Assembly (NCBI GenBank): GCA_030150595.1
Contig: JASLFQ010000174.1
Span: forward strand, 1 to 8,344
Source of the DNA: Aquirhabdus sp.
GTDB lineage: Bacteria; Pseudomonadota; Gammaproteobacteria; Pseudomonadales; Moraxellaceae
Length of the DNA stretch: 8,344 bases
Direction of reading: 5' to 3'
A program made the position numbers and the translations under genes. Of this stretch, positions 6,183-8,344 are shown in pieces. The notes beneath the pieces are model-generated. The model saw only the letters and a list, made by a program, of their open reading frames with translations. It searched no databases and was not told the DNA's origin. The number at the start of each line of letters is the position of its first letter. Positions within the stretch are counted from its first letter, which is position 1.

Positions 6183-7391
6183 TTAACGTGCTTGCCAAAT
6201 ACTCAGCGCGCCTTTTGCACTATTCACAAGTAGACGATCACCGACCACACGCAAGGTAGAAATTGCACCCTTGGTTTCTACACGACCAATGATTTTACCT
6301 TCAGTCTGTTCAATGATATGTAAATAACCACTCGCATCACCCACGATCAAATAGCGACCCAATACGACTGGATTACTGAGCCCACGATATGCCAACGCCT
6401 CTTGAGTCCACATTGTTTTTCCACTTTGCTCATCGACAGCGAGAATCTTGCCGTCAACGGTACTGACATAGATATTGCCAAGTCCTTCAGCGGGTGCACG
6501 TAAACTACTCGTGTCAACAACCCAATTCACTTGCTGAGTATCAATACTCATCGAAGTCAATTGACCTTGATAGCTCACGACATAGAGCTGACGACCTGAA
6601 ATCAATGGATCGCCGCTAATATCAATCAAACGTTGCACTTCCGAAGTACCATCGCTGACCGCAACACGACGCTCCCACTTAGGAACACCTGTCGCTAAAT
6701 CTAATGCGTAAATACGACCCGCATCGCCAGCTACAATGACGGTATTCTCATCAAATACCACTGGCGCTGAGTTACCACGGATACTCAGTATTGGCGTTGG
6801 AATATCATACGTCCAAGCCGTTTGACCAGTTGTCAAATCAGTCGCTGTAACCGTACCGTCATTACCTAAAACCACTACGCGGTTGCCGCTCACCAAAGCA
6901 GGCGACAAAATAGACGCACTGGTGTTTTGTACCCAAAGTTGTTTGCCCGTTTTAGTATCTAGTGCAACAACATTGCCTTTTGACGTACCGTAAACTAAGA
7001 CGCCATTGGTCACACTTACACCGCTGGTAATCTCGTACTTGGTTTTGACACGCCACAACTGCTTCCCAGTTGCATCCCAGGCATAGATTCGACCATCGTG
7101 ACTCGCTGCATAGACATTACCATCTTGTACATCAAGCTGTGGACGTAGTGGATCTAATTTCTCTTCACCACCAATCGAATCTTTCCAAACCAACGCTAAG
7201 GTTTGAATCGGGGCAGTGAGAACAGGCAATTTACTTGGTTTATGTTCAACAGGTTTAAAATCTTTATCACTGCTACATCCTGCCAGCGTCAAAATACTGG
7301 CCGCAACAATCGCAAATGCCGTTGCACCTAACCTTAATTTGGGGCTAGGTAATGAAGTCTGTTTCAAAGCAGTTACGATCGGCGAGTTCAT
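6183..7391 (-). CDS. bamB: Outer membrane assembly lipoprotein BamB
   Basis: BamB (formerly YfgL) is a periplasmic lipoprotein of the BAM complex; it binds BamA and helps insert beta-barrel proteins in the outer membrane. The 402-residue precursor has basic residues at 18-20, a hydrophobic stretch at 21-36 and the lipobox LAGC with Cys39 as the lipidated residue. Ser follows Cys, which favours outer-membrane sorting. The mature part is an eight-bladed PQQ-type propeller: repeated blades of the form GxVxALDxxTGKxLW occur through the protein, for example GNVVALDTKTGKQLW and GRIYALDLATGVPKW. E. coli BamB has 392 residues. The start codon overlaps the yfgM stop as TAATG, and GGAG lies 10 bases upstream, so translation is probably coupled to yfgM. 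The N-terminal region before the hydrophobic core is about 17 residues, rather long for a lipoprotein signal, so an internal start cannot be excluded, although none is visible as ATG. Identity is firm. Confidence 0.95.
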   Translation of the reverse strand: MNSPIVTALKQTSLPSPKLRLGATAFAIVAASILTLAGCSSDKDFKPVEHKPSKLPVLTAPIQTLALVWKDSIGGEEKLDPLRPQLDVQDGNVYAASHDGRIYAWDATGKQLWRVKTKYEITSGVSVTNGVLVYGTSKGNVVALDTKTGKQLWVQNTSASILSPALVSGNRVVVLGNDGTVTATDLTTGQTAWTYDIPTPILSIRGNSAPVVFDENTVIVAGDAGRIYALDLATGVPKWERRVAVSDGTSEVQRLIDISGDPLISGRQLYVVSYQGQLTSMSIDTQQVNWVVDTSSLRAPAEGLGNIYVSTVDGKILAVDEQSGKTMWTQEALAYRGLSNPVVLGRYLIVGDASGYLHIIEQTEGKIIGRVETKGAISTLRVVGDRLLVNSAKGALSIWQAR

Positions 7392-8122
7392 TACGAAGCA
7401 GCTCCAGTATCAGTCGGGGTCGCAGAAATTTGCGGGGTTTCACGAATAGGATTTGGTTCAGTGATGTCTGTCGGCACCAAACCAAGAGCATTCATTTTAA
7501 CCTTGAGAAGCTGACGAGATTGTTGTCGTTTTACAAGTGCTGCCCATGCTGATTCATACGCAGCTTTTGCACCAGCAACATCATTCTTTTGCAGCAGAAT
7601 ATCTCCGCGTAGCTCATCTGCACTAGCTGAAAACGCAGGTGCACTGACATTCTTCAGTGTTGTTAAAGCTACATCGAGCTTATTTTCAGCCGCTTGAACG
7701 CGAGCCAAACGTAACCATGCAACAGTGATTAAACCCTGATCTTTGACTTTTAAACCGACGGCTTGGGTTAATGCCTTTTCTGCACCTGCCCACTCACCTT
7801 GTGTAGCCGTCACTTTTGCTTGTAACAACAAAGAATCTAACGCGAAAACACTATCAGGATGTGCCTGAACCAGTGATTGGACATTAGAAATAAAACGACT
7901 TTGTGCCGACTTATCGACGGAAGCCTTTTCACTATCTTCAAGAATCCGTTGATACTGATTCATGGTTTCAACATTGGCTTTTGCTTGACGATTCTGCCAA
8001 TAATGCCAACCAAAAAATGCAATAAGCGCCAATAAAATGCCCGTTAATACCGAATTTCCATAGGTCTTGAACCATTTTTGGAGGCGTTCAATCTGTTCTT
8101 CGTCGCTTAAATACTCACTCAT
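7391..8122 (-). CDS. yfgM: YfgM-family TPR-like inner-membrane protein
   Basis: YfgM is an inner-membrane protein with a periplasmic TPR-like domain. In E. coli it associates with the SecYEG translocon and PpiD and is linked to periplasmic chaperone traffic. The 243-residue product starts MSEYLSDEEQIERLQKWF, the family-typical cytoplasmic segment, followed by one transmembrane helix at about 24-42. Then comes an alanine-rich helical region with repeated helix pairs (about 50-210) such as LRLARVQAAENKLDVAL and RGDILLQKNDVAGAKAAY. It ends in a proline/threonine-rich tail of about 28 residues, which makes it longer than E. coli YfgM (206). AAGGA lies 7 bases before the ATG at 8122. The stop overlaps the bamB start by one base (TAATG). 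The hisS stop is 75 bases upstream, the same order as in E. coli, so co-transcription with hisS is likely. Confidence 0.9.
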   Translation of the reverse strand: MSEYLSDEEQIERLQKWFKTYGNSVLTGILLALIAFFGWHYWQNRQAKANVETMNQYQRILEDSEKASVDKSAQSRFISNVQSLVQAHPDSVFALDSLLLQAKVTATQGEWAGAEKALTQAVGLKVKDQGLITVAWLRLARVQAAENKLDVALTTLKNVSAPAFSASADELRGDILLQKNDVAGAKAAYESAWAALVKRQQSRQLLKVKMNALGLVPTDITEPNPIRETPQISATPTDTGAAS

Positions 8123-8197
8123 TACTCATTCCTTTATTGAATCTTAACTGTTGCATCTTTAAATAAATATGACTTCTGAACTTAATCCGTTGTTCAT

Positions 8198-8344
8198 TCA
8201 ATTCGCGAAGCGCTGAATCAACTGTGACACTAAATCCTGCTGTGACCACGTCTCTTGTTCGCCCGTTGCCAAAATTTTGACAGTCACCTGAGTTTGTTCA
8301 ATTTCGCGTTCGCCCAAAATAATCGCAAAACGCGCACCTGATTG
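8198..8344 (-). CDS. hisS: Histidyl-tRNA synthetase, C-terminal end (partial)
   Basis: The last 48 residues and the TGA stop of a gene that continues beyond the window edge. The frame reads SGARFAIILGEREI, then VTVKILATGEQETWS and QQDLVSQLIQRF. This matches the C-terminal anticodon-binding domain of class IIa histidyl-tRNA synthetase, which attaches histidine to tRNA(His). The position directly before yfgM and bamB is the usual gammaproteobacterial order. The N-terminal catalytic domain cannot be seen here. Confidence 0.93.
   Translation of the reverse strand, partial: QSGARFAIILGEREIEQTQVTVKILATGEQETWSQQDLVSQLIQRFAN

Overview
The window is a gammaproteobacterial chromosomal segment with moderate GC. 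It most resembles Moraxellaceae (Acinetobacter-like). I base this on the conserved block hisS - yfgM - bamB - der, a PoxB of the 572-residue Escherichia coli type, a YbeD-type protein and general codon use. The family-level assignment is an inference, because no 16S or other marker is present.

Left part (1-1436, + strand): the terminator of an upstream gene is followed by an aspartyl/asparaginyl beta-hydroxylase-fold dioxygenase (118-819). A 200-bp spacer with a 16-bp perfect palindrome inside a larger inverted repeat comes next, then a YbeD/DUF493 protein (1022-1348) with its own terminator. Middle (1479-4541): a DapA-family aldolase on the - strand (1479-2342) and PoxB on the + strand (2823-4541) are divergent. 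They are separated by 480 bp holding a terminator-like hairpin in each direction, a possible 28-codon upstream ORF, and a short open stretch with an internal codon-level repeat. Right part (4618-8344, - strand): the C-terminus of HisS, then YfgM and BamB joined by a TAATG overlap, then Der. Der has its own leader with a TATAAT box followed at once by a terminator-type hairpin. poxB and der converge on a shared bidirectional terminator.

Functionally, hisS-yfgM-bamB-der is housekeeping: histidyl-tRNA charging, periplasmic and outer-membrane protein biogenesis, and 50S ribosome maturation. PoxB oxidises pyruvate to acetate and CO2 at the membrane and feeds ubiquinone. The DapA-like enzyme may make the lysine/diaminopimelate precursor, but it lacks several residues of the E. 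coli lysine feedback site. The hydroxylase may modify lipid A or a peptide.

I see no mobile element, CRISPR array, tRNA or defence system. The less ordinary signals are regulatory: the der leader hairpin placed at the predicted start of transcription, the dapA-poxB intergenic structures, the 883-934 inverted repeat, and the altered allosteric site of the DapA paralogue.
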